The position numbers were made by a program, and so were the translations under genes. From Phytophthora sp. 'mugwort' (Eukaryota; Oomycota; Peronosporomycetes; Peronosporales; Peronosporaceae), in assembly GCA_033558025.1 (NCBI GenBank), contig JAUCEF010000016.1:1612001-1676000 (forward strand): DNA of 64,000 nucleotides, written 5' to 3'. Shown piece by piece: positions 32,601 through 42,123 of the stretch. Below the pieces are notes generated by a model, which searched no databases, had not been told where the DNA came from, and worked only from the letters and a program-made list of their open reading frames with translations. Position 1 is the stretch's first letter; the number at the start of each line of letters is the position of its first letter.

Positions 32601-33650
32601 GCCGTGAAAGTCTGGATGGTGGCTCGTACGGCTTAGAAAACCGGTGTTGAACACGGGTGGAGCTGGAGTCCGGGTGGGAAGTTGATTTCGTAGGCGTGCC
32701 TGTCAACCTTGCGCACCACCGAGTAAGGGCCAATCCATTTGGGATCAAGCTAACGCGAGTTAGAGATTCTTAGTGCTGAGACACATTTGATCGCCGATCG
32801 TGAACACTTGTTCCTGACGCCCACGGTCGTAGATGTCTGCCACACGTGTTTGTGCTTCCCCGACGCTTCTTGATACTGACGTAACACTCCCTCTTGGTGT
32901 TCGGTGAATTTAGTCCCCTGTCGTCGCCCACCACGGGGTCTCGTCGATTTGCCGCTGTGATCAGGTTGTGCGGAACGTATCCGAAATCAGCCTGGAACGG
33001 TGACATTTTGATGCTTGAGTTCACCGCTGAATCAATGGCAAACTCTGCGTTGGCGAGGTGTTTGTCCCAGTCGTCTTGGAGCGGTGACACGAAGCATCGA
33101 AGATATTCTTCGAGTGTCCGGTTTGTACGCTCTGTCTGACCGTCGCCCTGTGCTCGGTACGCAACCGTCATCTTCAGCTTTGTGCCGACGTTCTTAAAAA
33201 CCTGACTCCAAAATCCTAAGATAAACTATGTATCACGGTCGGAAACGATATATTGCGGCATCCCATGGAGTCGTCAGATATTTTCGATGAAGAGTGTGGC
33301 CACTTCTGGGGCCGTGACAGTCTTCGTCGTAGCGATGAAATGAGAGCGTTTGGTCAGCCGATCTACGACGACCCAAATGAGTTGTGCTCACGCTTGGTAT
33401 CTGGCAAGTCTGTGATGAACTCCATTGAATAGAGCGCCATAGCGCATCTGGAATCTGCAGCGGCTCCATGAGTCCTGGTGTCTTCGACAGGGGAGGCTTG
33501 TTTCGTCGGCAGCCCTCGCAGTCTGTGATGTACTTCTTGCAGGTTGATCTCGTTTCGTGATCGGTGGCCGAATCTCTCGGATGACCTTGTCCTTCGCACA
33601 TCGATCAATAGTAGCCTTGATCAATACGTTTGTGGGCTTGATCTCTGCAA
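32600..33650 (-). pseudogene. Gypsy-2 integrase relic
   Basis: The frame at 33233-33601 and its neighbours carry the zinc region (CEGCRRNKPPLSKTPGLMEP) and the core start (FITDLPDT with the first catalytic aspartate, near 33395-33420). The frame at 32770-33171 holds MTVAYRAQGDGQTERTNRTL (the DGQTER block), EEYLRCFV, DDWDKHLANAEFAIDSA and MSPFQADFGYVP. This is typical Gypsy integrase. Breaks lie between the zinc region and the third catalytic residue. Confidence 0.85.
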
Positions 33651-34300
33651 GCCGTAGTTGGTAGCTTGTCTCATTGAAACTTGGAACTAACCAGTCGTGG
33701 AACTCCTTGGTGTCCGGCTTGAGATCGGGTCGCCTACTGAGAGCAGATACTCGAAAACCGGTTGATACTCCGCGAGAATATCATACCAGCGCGCAAGTCG
33801 TCGGCTGGGTATTTTCTGCTGGAAGGTCCCCTCAAGAGACTTGTGGTCCGTCTCGATCATCATCGGGGCTAGGCAGTAGATTCAGAACGCCGCTAAAGCA
33901 TTGACGATGGCAAGTAGCTCTTGCTGTTGGGTCGGGTACTTCAACTCTGCTGGTTTCAGCTTCCGGCTCGTGAATGCAATGGGACGCTCGGCTCCGTCGA
34001 CAACTTGAAACAGCACACACACACCACCGCCAACTGGCTGGCATCTGTCCACAAGTGCATCCGCTGAATGAAGTTTGGTAAATGCAACGCAGGTGTATCT
34101 GACAATCTCTTGATGAGCTCCTTAGAGCTCTTGAGCTGTACAGCGTTGAACGCGATCTTCCAGTTCCGCTGAGTCTACTTTTTTAGTAACGTAAACAGTG
34201 AGGCGGTCAACTCCGCGTACTGCTCGCAGAAACGTTGCACATACCCAGTTAACCCAAGGCAGCTGTTAAGTTCCTCTTGTGTCCGAGGTATTGGCCAATC
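33650..34300 (-). pseudogene. Gypsy-2 RNase H relic
   Basis: Short pieces in several frames, best seen as SRRLARWYDILAEYQPVFEY near 33740-33810, the end of the Gypsy RNase H domain. The catalytic part is not readable in one frame. Confidence 0.6.
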
Positions 34301-34305
34301 TCAAA

Positions 34306-34968
34306 TCATCCGCACCTTGTCCGGATCGATGCGAACCCCGTTCCTTCCGATGAAATCTCCCGGGCATGCAACTCATCGGCACAGAATCGCAGCACACACT
34401 TCAACAATTTCACATAGAGTTTGTTATTCTTCAAGGCCTCCAACACGTCGCGAAGGGCTCCCAGGTGTTCGTTGATGTTATCCGACTTCATGAAAGCGTA
34501 GATATCATCGTAGAACGAGCGTGATGGGGTAGATCCTTGAACAAGGATGACGTCAACCGATGCATCGTCACGGGTGGGTTGCTGACACCCATCGGTAACA
34601 CTAAGTCCGCTAGGTGCTTGGAACGCTGTATACTTGACATGGTTCATCTTCATCCGCACATGATAGTACGCCGACGTCAAGTCCATACACGAGAAGTAGT
34701 AGGCGCCAGCCATACTGTCGAAAGCATCCTCCTTGCGAGTCATCGGTACACTCTGACGAACGGTATTGTTGTTCAGGTACCAGTAGTCATGGACGATGCG
34801 CCACCCGACCGGCTTCCGCACACAAAAGGTTGGTGCTGCATGCGGGCTGATACTGGGTCGGATCAATACTTTGCCGGTCATTTCACGTACCCACTTGTCA
34901 ATCTCCTTCTTCTGCTCCGATGAGACGCCACTGCTGTCGGTACATCGCGACGTTAGGATCCTTCGCAT
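34306..34968 (-). pseudogene. Gypsy-2 reverse transcriptase relic
   Basis: A 220-codon frame contains EIDKWVREMTGKVLIRPSIS, TFCVRKPVGWRIVHDYWYLN, YYFSCMDLTSAYYHVRMK (first catalytic aspartate) and SFYDDIYAFM (the YxDD box, near 34500). It keeps most reverse transcriptase motifs in one frame. The block after AFQAPSG, which should read P-x-G-L and N-AP, is disturbed, suggesting an internal shift pair or rearrangement. Confidence 0.85.
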
Positions 34969-34989
34969 CGATTCGTGTTCGATGCTGCG

Positions 34990-35960
34990 CTATGCTGCGC
35001 TCAATTGGAATTCCATCAGTAACTCGGGCTTGAACGCATTTTCCTTATACTCGACAAGAATTAGGTATGATGGATTATCCTTGAACGATGTCCAGTTTGT
35101 ACTCAAGAAATGCTTGGCCTTCTCCGAACCAGCGTTTTCTAGTTCGTCGTTGCGTCTAAGATCTCGCTCAATCTGCTTGATTGTGGCGTTCGAGAGCACA
35201 ACTTTATAAAATCGTGCTCGGGGGCGTCCTTCGCGGGAAACCGTAGAAATTTCTTCAGCTTCTTCTTTTCACGTACTTGGTCTCGATTCCGTTCGAGTCG
35301 ACAACTCCAAGAGTAAAAAACATCGCCTCCGCTTTGGCGTTTTTCTTCTCTCTCCGAGAAAGAATTTCCACATCCTCAGTAGGTCTTTCAGCGTCATTCA
35401 CTTCGCACTCCAGCTGTGTTTCTGGCACGGCGGCTCGACAGGAATCGCGGCTTATCGCGGAAGAGCTTTCGCTGTCCACGGCATCGCGAAGCCTAGAGCC
35501 ATTAACCTGACTGTACTTCCCACAGGGGGTCGAAGCTTCCATCGTTGATGTTTCACCTGAGACGTCCATTTTGAAGCATCGACGTTTCCAATCGATCTTT
35601 GGTTGCAAATCTATGACAAACGGCATCCCGAGAACACAGTCGAATTCATCAGGAATGTCGAATACAACGGCGACACACTGGTAGCTTGGTGCATCGTCCA
35701 GTAGGACGTTGATTTTCACCAACTCCAGGATGGCTCTCCGATGTTGTTGTCTCCAAATTTCACCTTGATCGTTCGTTCCGCGTACACTTGTGTCTTCAAA
35801 TTGTTTCCCTTAACGTACTCGCGCGGCACGTACACCGTTGTGGCACCGCACTCTAATCAGAACTTGGCACCAATTATGTTCCCACACTGCTCCATGTCTC
35901 CATCCACTGAGAACAATGGCGCATGATTATAGACGAGAGGGTCTTCGCAAAGCAGATTCA
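34990..35960 (-). pseudogene. Gypsy-2 protease and flanking region relic
   Basis: The frame at 35255-35722 has VVFDIPDEFDCVLGMPFVID and PKIDWKRRC, the second half of a retroviral-type protease. Upstream, near 35850, ECGATTVYVPREYV stands where DSGA is expected, so the active-site aspartate appears lost. A Glu/Ser-rich linker and a 69-codon frame (34990-35199) lead toward reverse transcriptase. Confidence 0.65.
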
Positions 35961-36059
35961 ACGTTGTCTCGTTTACCGTTAAATCCTCCTCGCTAGCTTT
36001 GCCACATCAGGTCCCTCTTTTACTGACGTGGCTGCTCGTTTCCCTGGTCGCTCTTGATC

Positions 36060-36115
36060 TTCCTGCAGTCGCGCTTGAAGTGTTATGGCTTCTTGCAGTA
36101 GAAGCGCACTGGTCC
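36060..36115 (-). pseudogene. Gypsy-2 zinc knuckle
   Basis: The minus strand reads RFYCKKP-stop-HFKRDC. Compared with C-x2-C-x4-H-x4-C, the first cysteine is arginine and a stop replaces the usual glycine. Confidence 0.65.
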
Positions 36116-36402
36116 GTCCTTGGTCTGCTCAGCGAGAGCGAAGTGACCAGGCTTGTACGACGCTTATTGAATGGCTTCTTGTCTCCAAACGCGCTCGAGC
36201 GAATTTTTTTTTTTTAATTACGGAAACTTTGCTCACGCCTCGGATTCTCGCGACTCAGCTTTTGCTCATTTCCATCTCGTATTTGGCGGCTTCATCCATC
36301 TGCTAGCTCAGCGCCGTCACATTCTGAAGCTTGACGTAGGCTTGAGTTGCACGCTTCAGGCCGTCACAGTAGTAACTCACTTAGTCGACTTCACTCATGT
36401 CC

Positions 36403-36960
36403 TCAACGCGAAAGATCAGTGACGAGTACTTCCTGTTCTACTCCTCGGAAGTCGCTAACCTGACGGGGTCCACGCAGCTTCTGTCGCAACACCGCCTGGT
36501 AGTTGGAGGCTTCGAAGTGCTCGAGAGCATCATGGGTAAACTGGCTCCATGTCTGCCTCTCCGCGGCCATCCTCGAGGCCCGAAACAGGAACCATCCCGA
36601 ATCGAGATCCTCCGCATGGTACCGAGGCCCGAAACAGGAACCATCCCGAATTGAGATCCGGGACAGCGATCGCGGGTAGCGTGTCGTTGTCGTCCGTTGC
36701 GTCGTGGCCGTTGATGCGGAACAGAGTCTCCACTTGAAACAGCCACTGGCGTACGTCTTCGCCGTGGTCCCCTTGAACTTGGTTAAACCGGTCGGATCGC
36801 GAGGCTTCGACTCAGCCCGATGCAAACGCGATGCTTGGTTGTTGTCGAGGAGAGCTGTAAGCTCCGCACGCATTTGGGCGAGTTGCACTTCTAACTCCGT
36901 CTGCTTTCCTTCCTCTGAGGCCAGTGCATCCATGTTGTTCTTGCGCGTCGCAGGGGCCAT
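36403..36960 (-). pseudogene. Gypsy-2 gag N-terminal part
   Basis: A 185-codon frame begins MAPATRKNNMDALASEEGKQ and has a short coiled coil (TELEVQLAQMRAELTALLDN), then DPTGLTKFKG, as in oomycete Gypsy gag. After that the frame is disturbed; the expected capsid continues near the end with FTHDALEHFEASNYQAVLRQ and LRGPRQVSDF. A 37-base segment is duplicated 49 bases apart inside it. Confidence 0.75.
36574..36659. repeat. short duplication inside Gypsy-2 gag
   Basis: A 37-base segment starting CGAGGCCCGAAACAGG occurs at 36574 and at 36623 with one mismatch. It adds sequence to gag and helps to break its frame. Confidence 0.85.
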
Positions 36961-36992
36961 GGTCGTTGAGTCTTGACCAACAAGTGCTATCG

Positions 36993-37189
36993 TATATCAG
37001 CCTGGCTCACTAAGGTTGAGAGGGAAACGGAAGAGGTCTCTGGGGCTGGCGGGGAGAGTACGAAAGTGCTGGCCTCCCCGACCAAGCTGCCCTTCCCGAA
37101 ACACGTGGCTGAGGGACCCTCGTATTGATTGCTATCCTTCCTAAACCGATGTGTCATGAAGCTGGTACCCCTGCTCTTATTCGATACAC
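36993..37189 (-). repeat. Gypsy-2 5' LTR
   Basis: Partner of 30482-30678; same length and edges. In the minus direction it is followed by gag at 36960. Confidence 0.92.
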
Positions 37190-37193
37190 CTTC

Positions 37194-38330
37194 CCAAGAC
37201 ACATTGTCAAACCATTTCCAGGCAAAAAGCGCCGCGCCGCGTCTTCGACGACTACCGCGGCTAAAGAGCCTATTAGCTGGATGTGGCTGCGAATAATGAT
37301 ATCTCTCGGTCCATCGCCTACCGCATCATGGACACGGGTCGGGTTCAAAATATGCCGCGTGGTGTCGCCCAGCCTATCGTCAAACCGGCGAGCGGGTGAT
37401 AGCGCACGACAATCTATTCTCCTGCGTCTCGCTCCTTACTCGCATGTATACAACCCATTGAGGGTTGCTTCTCGGGTTGAGGGCCGACATTAAGGAGTGT
37501 GTCGGGCTGGACCGCGACGAAATCTGGGATCGCAGCAACATGACGGTGACCGCGAAGGAGCGCACGATGCATTTCCTGAAGCGCGTGGTTCGCAGCAGCA
37601 CGAAGTGTATCACGCTTGCGGCGGATCACGAACATGGTGCTGCATTCTCGCGACGCAGTGAATACAGCCGCGGCGATGGAGGACATGGTTTACGGAAAGT
37701 AGAGCAATAACCGAAGGTCGAGCGCAGGACTTTGAATCCATTTAATCTCAAAATATTGATATGCAGCTTGATTGGGCATTTTGCCAATGTGAAAATTCAC
37801 AGTACTAGTACTGTACCACTTTGCTTGTAGCTATTTCCAAAATGGCCGGGGCAACGATGTAGTGCCTCGATGAGTTCGCCACAAAATTTCGACGTGGCAG
37901 AGACTTTCGGAATGAAGGTAATATTCATCGCTTTGTTTTCAGGTTTCACTCATCAGTGGCAACAGCAGAAGTATCGGCTGCAAACAATTGGCGAACATTG
38001 TGCTGAATGAGATATCCTTGAAGGATACTTGAAAGCAGGGCTGCCGAAAAATAAATTGGACTGGCAATTATTGCAATAGATGTGAACAACAAATCTATTT
38101 CGGAGCAATATTTAAAAAAATCGGTTATTTATTGACTACACAAATCTATTTCGGAGCGATATTTGAAAAAATCGGTTATTTATTGGCTAGCCATGGTGAC
38201 ATCGATAATCTATTGTAATGATTTGTGGCTCCAATTCCGTTAAAAGTCAAATTTTGAACAGTAACTAGTCTCCACGCTTTAAGATCTACTCCAAACAGCA
38301 CATCGCACACAATGTTCACTACCCCGTGAC
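37194..38330. other. unassigned sequence
   Basis: GC-rich from 37200 to 37700, with an 81-codon plus frame (37465-37710) and a 90-codon minus frame (37414-37686), neither recognisable. AT-rich from 37740, with the tandem repeat at 38090. It may include older hAT sequence, since an hAT relic begins at its right end. Confidence 0.35.
38090..38189. repeat. two tandem copies of a 51-bp unit
   Basis: CAAATCTATTTCGGAGC begins both copies (38090 and 38141), which share almost the whole unit through ATCGGTTATTTATTG with few mismatches. Confidence 0.9.
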
Positions 38331-38339
38331 TCGCTCCAT

Positions 38340-38640
38340 CACCTTCACCAACAGGCAGGTTGCCGAATTTTACCCCTGGCCGTGCCGCGACCAGTACGAA
38401 GAGGTAATTGTGGAGTATTTCCGATAAAGTGCCACCGGCACGGGGTTTACTAACCTCGTGCAGCACATCACGCGCCAGCACCCCAGCTACACCGAGGAGA
38501 TGCTGCCGGTGACACTGGTTCAGTCTTGCACTATGTTCACCACTCCGCCCAAAACCTTTTCGGGTGGCTGAAGTGGGTTGCCAAGTCTAACTTGCCTCTA
38601 TCTTTCTGTGAGAACAAACTGTCTCGTCGGTACGCTAAAA
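38340..38640 (+). pseudogene. hAT transposase N-terminal relic (BED finger)
   Basis: The plus strand reads, across two frames, GTGFTNLVQHITRQHPSYTE (the histidine half of a BED zinc finger), then LFGWLKWVAKSNLPLSFCEN and KLSRRY. This is the usual start of oomycete hAT transposases. The cysteine half of the finger is broken by a stop. The element is cut off at about 38645 by a different repeat. Confidence 0.7.
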
Positions 38641-38675
38641 TTGGTCGTATTTATGCTTATATACTATCTAGCTTA

Positions 38676-38980
38676 TATTATATTTGCAATTTCAGAAGCA
38701 GAGACGTTTTGAAGAACAGCTGCCGGAGTTCGACTACGTTACATCGATATCTCCGACGTCAAACGTGGTCATTTTTTAGCGTCACCCGTACCACGTTCGG
38801 GCAGCAGCGACACTCGCATAATCGTGCAATAAATTCAAATTGCATTAATATTCTATTTCGCTTTCCTTCTTACTGAATAAAAAGAACAATTTTGCCTACG
38901 TCCTTGCAATAGACAAAAATGCAATAAACGGTAGCCCTGCCTGAAAGTCAACTTAAGGATGAAACATGACGAGGGCTAGA
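38676..38980. repeat. interspersed repeat, copy A
   Basis: About 305 bases that recur at 41131-41810, where the second copy is split by a 362-base insertion. Shared blocks include AGCTGCCGGAGTTCGACT, CCGTACCACGTTCGGGCAGC and GATGAAACATGACGAGGGC. The left edge abuts the truncated hAT gene. Confidence 0.85.
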
Positions 38981-39032
38981 GGAGCCATTTTTATCTATTG
39001 CAAGGACGTAGGCAAATTTGTTTTTCTTTATT
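38876..39032. repeat. inverted repeat with 45-base arms
   Basis: 38876-38920 and 38988-39032 are complementary at most positions, with the core TTGCCTACGTCCTTGCAATAG in one arm. The left arm is part of copy A; the repeat copy at 41700 has only that arm. It may be a foldback-type end. Confidence 0.8.
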
Positions 39033-39337
39033 CGCCACCCGATGGTAAAATATGTCATTAATCTGGAGCCTCCGTTTCAGATTACTTGACCAATTTACCA
39101 TCAGGCCTTGTTCTACATTCTAGAGTTGCAACTAGCAACAAACCGCACATGAAAATAACCAGCACTGTACATCGAGTCCGATAGGGATGTTCGGTAATGC
39201 AGCTGACAAAGCGTAGCCATCGCGCTGGAAATGAACGTCAGTCAATCCAAAGTATAAGTGTGTGAGATCGACCACGATTATGGCAGTAATCAAGGTTTTA
39301 AAATGCTAAAACTAAGGTTTTATTTGCTAAAAGTATA

Positions 39338-39409
39338 GGGCACGGCGGGAATCGAACCCGCGTCCTCCGCACAAATAGCGGTGATCTTATCCAATTGAGA
39401 TACGTGCCC
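39338..39409 (-). tRNA. tRNA-like gene, isotype unresolved (possible pseudogene)
   Basis: On the minus strand a 72-base cloverleaf has a perfect 7-bp acceptor stem (GGGCACG/CGTGCCC), a box A-like TATCTCAATTGG, a perfect T arm (GCGGG-TTCGATT-CCCGC) with exact box B GGTTCGATTCC, and TTTT five bases after the 3' end as a Pol III terminator. The best anticodon stem (CCGC/GCGG) leaves the loop TATTTGT. There position 33 would be A instead of the near-invariant U, so UUU (Lys) can only be a tentative anticodon. The D stem has one mismatch. It may be a decayed or unusual tRNA. No tail typical of a SINE follows. Confidence 0.7.
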
Positions 39410-39440
39410 AAAGCCCGCTTTGTATGGTGCCCAACAAAAG

Positions 39441-40892
39441 TTATTGCTCCGCCATTAATATTCTAACAGCCTCTACCTGCAATTTCAACAGTGCTTCTTT
39501 TTCAGCTCGTTGATGACTTACTAAGAAGTGGTACTCTGCACCCACTAAATAGACGGAGCTGTCACCCAAGTAAATCTTTGCCAGCAGGCCTGCTTTCCGG
39601 AGCTTTGCCTTTCCGATATGGGGACACTTGTAGTTGTTGTTACCTCTGTGCTGAATGATGCACTCTATGATCTTCTGCATTGAGACAAAGATGTCATCAA
39701 GCGTAGCAGCCTTGAGGTTCTCGTACGAAACGATCGTGCAGTCGATAAGCTCGTCGATATTGCGCGGACTTGCGTCGTACTGTAGCGCCTGAATCGCGCA
39801 GAAGTAGCCCACGTCCAGGATATTCGGGTCGGGACATTAGGTGGCTGCACTTCGACACGAATCTTCCACCCGTCTGCCGTGCACGTTGCTCGAACTGCAG
39901 GGTCATTTTCGTGAACATGACGACGAGCACCATCTTGCTGGATGACCAAGTCAGCGCCCCGTAGAAAGGACGGGCACTTAGACATGATCGCTGGGATGAC
40001 GTTATCGATCAGCATTGCGCGCTGCTTATTATGCCTGACATTGACGGGGCGAACTACCAGTATGCCGGCAGGCCTGTTACACGAGCCGTTTTTTGGATGG
40101 AACGCGCTCCGTGAATGGCCACATTCCTAGCTTACTGTCAAACTAGACATTACCATCCGAAGTGTAGACTGGCCGCATAACGGCAGCCATGATCACCACC
40201 TTCGTGATGAAGCGCTTGGACTGCACGGTTCGATGCGGTGGGAGTCTCACCTGGCGACATGTGAACGGTTCTGTCCACCCGTCATGTAAAACCACTTCTT
40301 ATTGATGAAAATGCGATTGGCGAGGTCATTGCTCGTAGGCTCGTGTATTGACAAACGACAGCAGAACTCTAGTCTATACAGACTTTTGAATGTGCGGGTT
40401 GTGCGATACAGTTAGTCATGTATCATACGACCCGCACATTCAAAAGTCTTCGTACCTTGAAGCCATGTTTGTCTCCGTCAGTCGGAGCTTGATCGAGTTG
40501 CTGCGGCGCACGATCTCCCCTGCAGCAAGCGACCGAAGAATGGAAGCTGGAGGTACTTTAATCGCCTTAGCACTTGACCTCATGGTCCGCCGCTTTTCCG
40601 CGGCAAGGCCTTGAGCCACTCTGGTAAGTCGCCCAACTTCTTATTTCTTCCGCATTACCCTGCTCGCTTGCTCTTGAAACTTGGCATCCCACTGCTGCAC
40701 TTGCGGTGCTTGACGGTTCTCTCTCCAAACCCGAGATGCTAAACTGTCACTTCATCCGAAGAGATCAGCAGCCTAGCTAATGAAACTGCGCGGTACTTTC
40801 AGGTTAAGCGAGTGCACTAGCGGAAACGCAGCAATGCAGAGCTTCTTTTCGGGGGTCAGGTCCTTGTTTGGCTTGCGTTGGCGGTCCGCCAT
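39441..40892 (-). pseudogene. mariner-like transposase (plant/oomycete type) relic
   Basis: From an ATG at 40892 (MADRQRKPNKDLTPEKKLCI) to a stop at 39441 the minus strand spells a mariner-like enzyme in several frames: FINKKWFYMTGG near 40290, MLIDNVIPAIMSKCPSFLRG and ADLVIQQDGARRHVHEND (catalytic aspartate, near 39930-40015), QPPNVP, then after a one-base deletion near 39833 GYFCAIQALQYDASP and the C-terminal helical end (39441-39812). The QPPN and FxxIQ blocks are those of plant and oomycete mariner elements. Stops, shifts and a hairpin at 40380 disable it. Confidence 0.85.
40380..40449. repeat. 28-30 bp inverted repeat within the mariner relic
   Basis: The arms 40380-40409 and 40421-40449 share AGACTTTTGAATGTGCGGGT as exact complements, with a few mismatches beyond it. 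An 11-base spacer separates them. It interrupts the transposase reading and could be a tiny insertion or two transposon ends joined head to head. Confidence 0.85.
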
Positions 40893-40899
40893 TGTGAAA

Positions 40900-41130
40900 T
40901 GGGGTCAAGCTTGTTGGTAGGCTCGCTAAAACTTTAGTATTCCGGCGCTAATTACTCGAGCTGCAAAAAAACTTGTTTGGGGTGCAGCAACCTCGATTTA
41001 CTGAGCAGTGATTGGGCGCTGTGGCCCAATAACATACTTCTCCGTTGAATATCCACCAACCAGACTGCTCTGTAAAGTAAAATGAAACAGAGCTGTTTCA
41101 ATTCTCGCCAAGTAAACCGAACAGAGGGAG
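40900..41130. other. short spacer left of repeat copy B
   Basis: About 230 bases upstream of the mariner start; no frame or repeat recognised. It may hold the outer end of the mariner element. Confidence 0.4.
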
Positions 41131-41810
41131 TATTATATTTGCAATTTCCGAAGTAGAGACGTCTTGAAGAATAGCTGCCGGAGTTCGACTTCGTTTACAT
41201 CGATACCTCGACGTCAAACGTGGTCAGCGATTTTTTAGCGTCGCCCGTACCACGTTCGGGCAGCAGCGACACTCGCGTAATCGTGCAATAAATTCAAAGG
41301 CACGTGTTGCTGTGCCCATCTAGCCCTGTCACATTTTTGGTTTACACTGTAGTTTTTGTATTGATTGTCTCACATATCTTTTTACCCTAGCCCTCCCGAG
41401 GACCGGTGGCATCGCGGTCTTGGGCTTTGCTTCGCGAAGGCAGTCGCTGCGCTCCTGCGAGCAAAAGACTCTACGTTCGGCCCGTTACAGTGCTCGGCTC
41501 GCTGCAAAGCTCGGCGTTGGGTCCGCCTCCGCAAATACCGCGCGGCCCTGCTTCGCGGGCACCCCGCACGGGTTTGCAGTGGCTACGCGCGCTCTCCTCC
41601 GTTGGTCGTTTTATGTGACTTTCGCCCCTCTTTTTCAGATGGGCACAGGATCCACTTTCAAATTCAAATTGCATTAATATTCTATTTCGCTTCTCCTGCT
41701 TACTGAATAAAAAAAACAATTTTGCCTACGTCCTGCAATAGGTAAAAATGCAATAAACGGCAGCCCTGCTTGAAAGTCAACTTGAGGATGAAACATGACG
41801 AGGGCTAGAT
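41131..41810. repeat. interspersed repeat, copy B, split by an insertion
   Basis: 41131-41298 and 41661-41810 together match copy A (38676-38980). The intervening 362 bases are absent from copy A and are bounded by a duplicated AATTCAAA. Confidence 0.85.
41299..41660. mobile_element. nonautonomous element, copy 2, with 8-bp target duplication
   Basis: This insertion interrupts repeat copy B. AATTCAAA flanks it on both sides (41291-41298 and 41661-41668), and copy A has the word once, so the insertion boundaries are well supported. Near each end TGTGCCCATCT occurs in inverted orientation (about 41311 and 41637). An 8-bp duplication points to the hAT superfamily. Its interior is similar to 8205-8530. 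No protein is encoded. Confidence 0.75.
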
Positions 41811-42123
41811 GAGCTGCGGGGTCCTGCAAGCCTCTTCATTTGCTGTATTCGAGTTCTGCAACTCCCGGCAATGCGATTCCCTAACTATTAAAGACGTAGA
41901 ATCTGCTACTGTACTACCTTGCCCATGATACATGTGAAAGTGCGAATTCTTCAAAGTGATCAACGATGTAGGCAGGATCATCTACTACGTACTAGTATAT
42001 CGCTGCAAAAGCGTCTTATGGTGGACATTTAGATGCCCGCTGTACAACATCTACATGTATTACACGTTCATTTACACGAAACAGACACAATGTGATACTG
42101 TATATCCCCGTACATCAGCTTCC
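41811..42123. other. spacer downstream of the START-FYVE gene
   Basis: About 310 bases, AT-rich, presumably including the 3' untranslated region of the minus-strand gene. No other feature seen. Confidence 0.45.

Larger units (their letters stand above)
30482..37189 (-). mobile_element. Gypsy-2 chromovirus LTR retrotransposon (dead)
   Basis: A Ty3/Gypsy element of 6708 bases in minus orientation. Its two LTRs are 197 bases each and differ at about seven positions. Both outer edges carry the 4-base word CTTC (30478-30481 and 37190-37193), read as the target-site duplication. From right to left it holds gag with zinc knuckle, protease, reverse transcriptase, RNase H, integrase and a chromodomain, then a 1.7-kb stretch with antisense frames, a polypurine tract and the 3' LTR. 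Stops and shifts occur in every gene. Confidence 0.9.

Noticed and set aside
39338..39409. SINE derived from a tRNA
   Set aside because: The sequence ends right after the acceptor stem with a Pol III terminator, and no body or tail follows.
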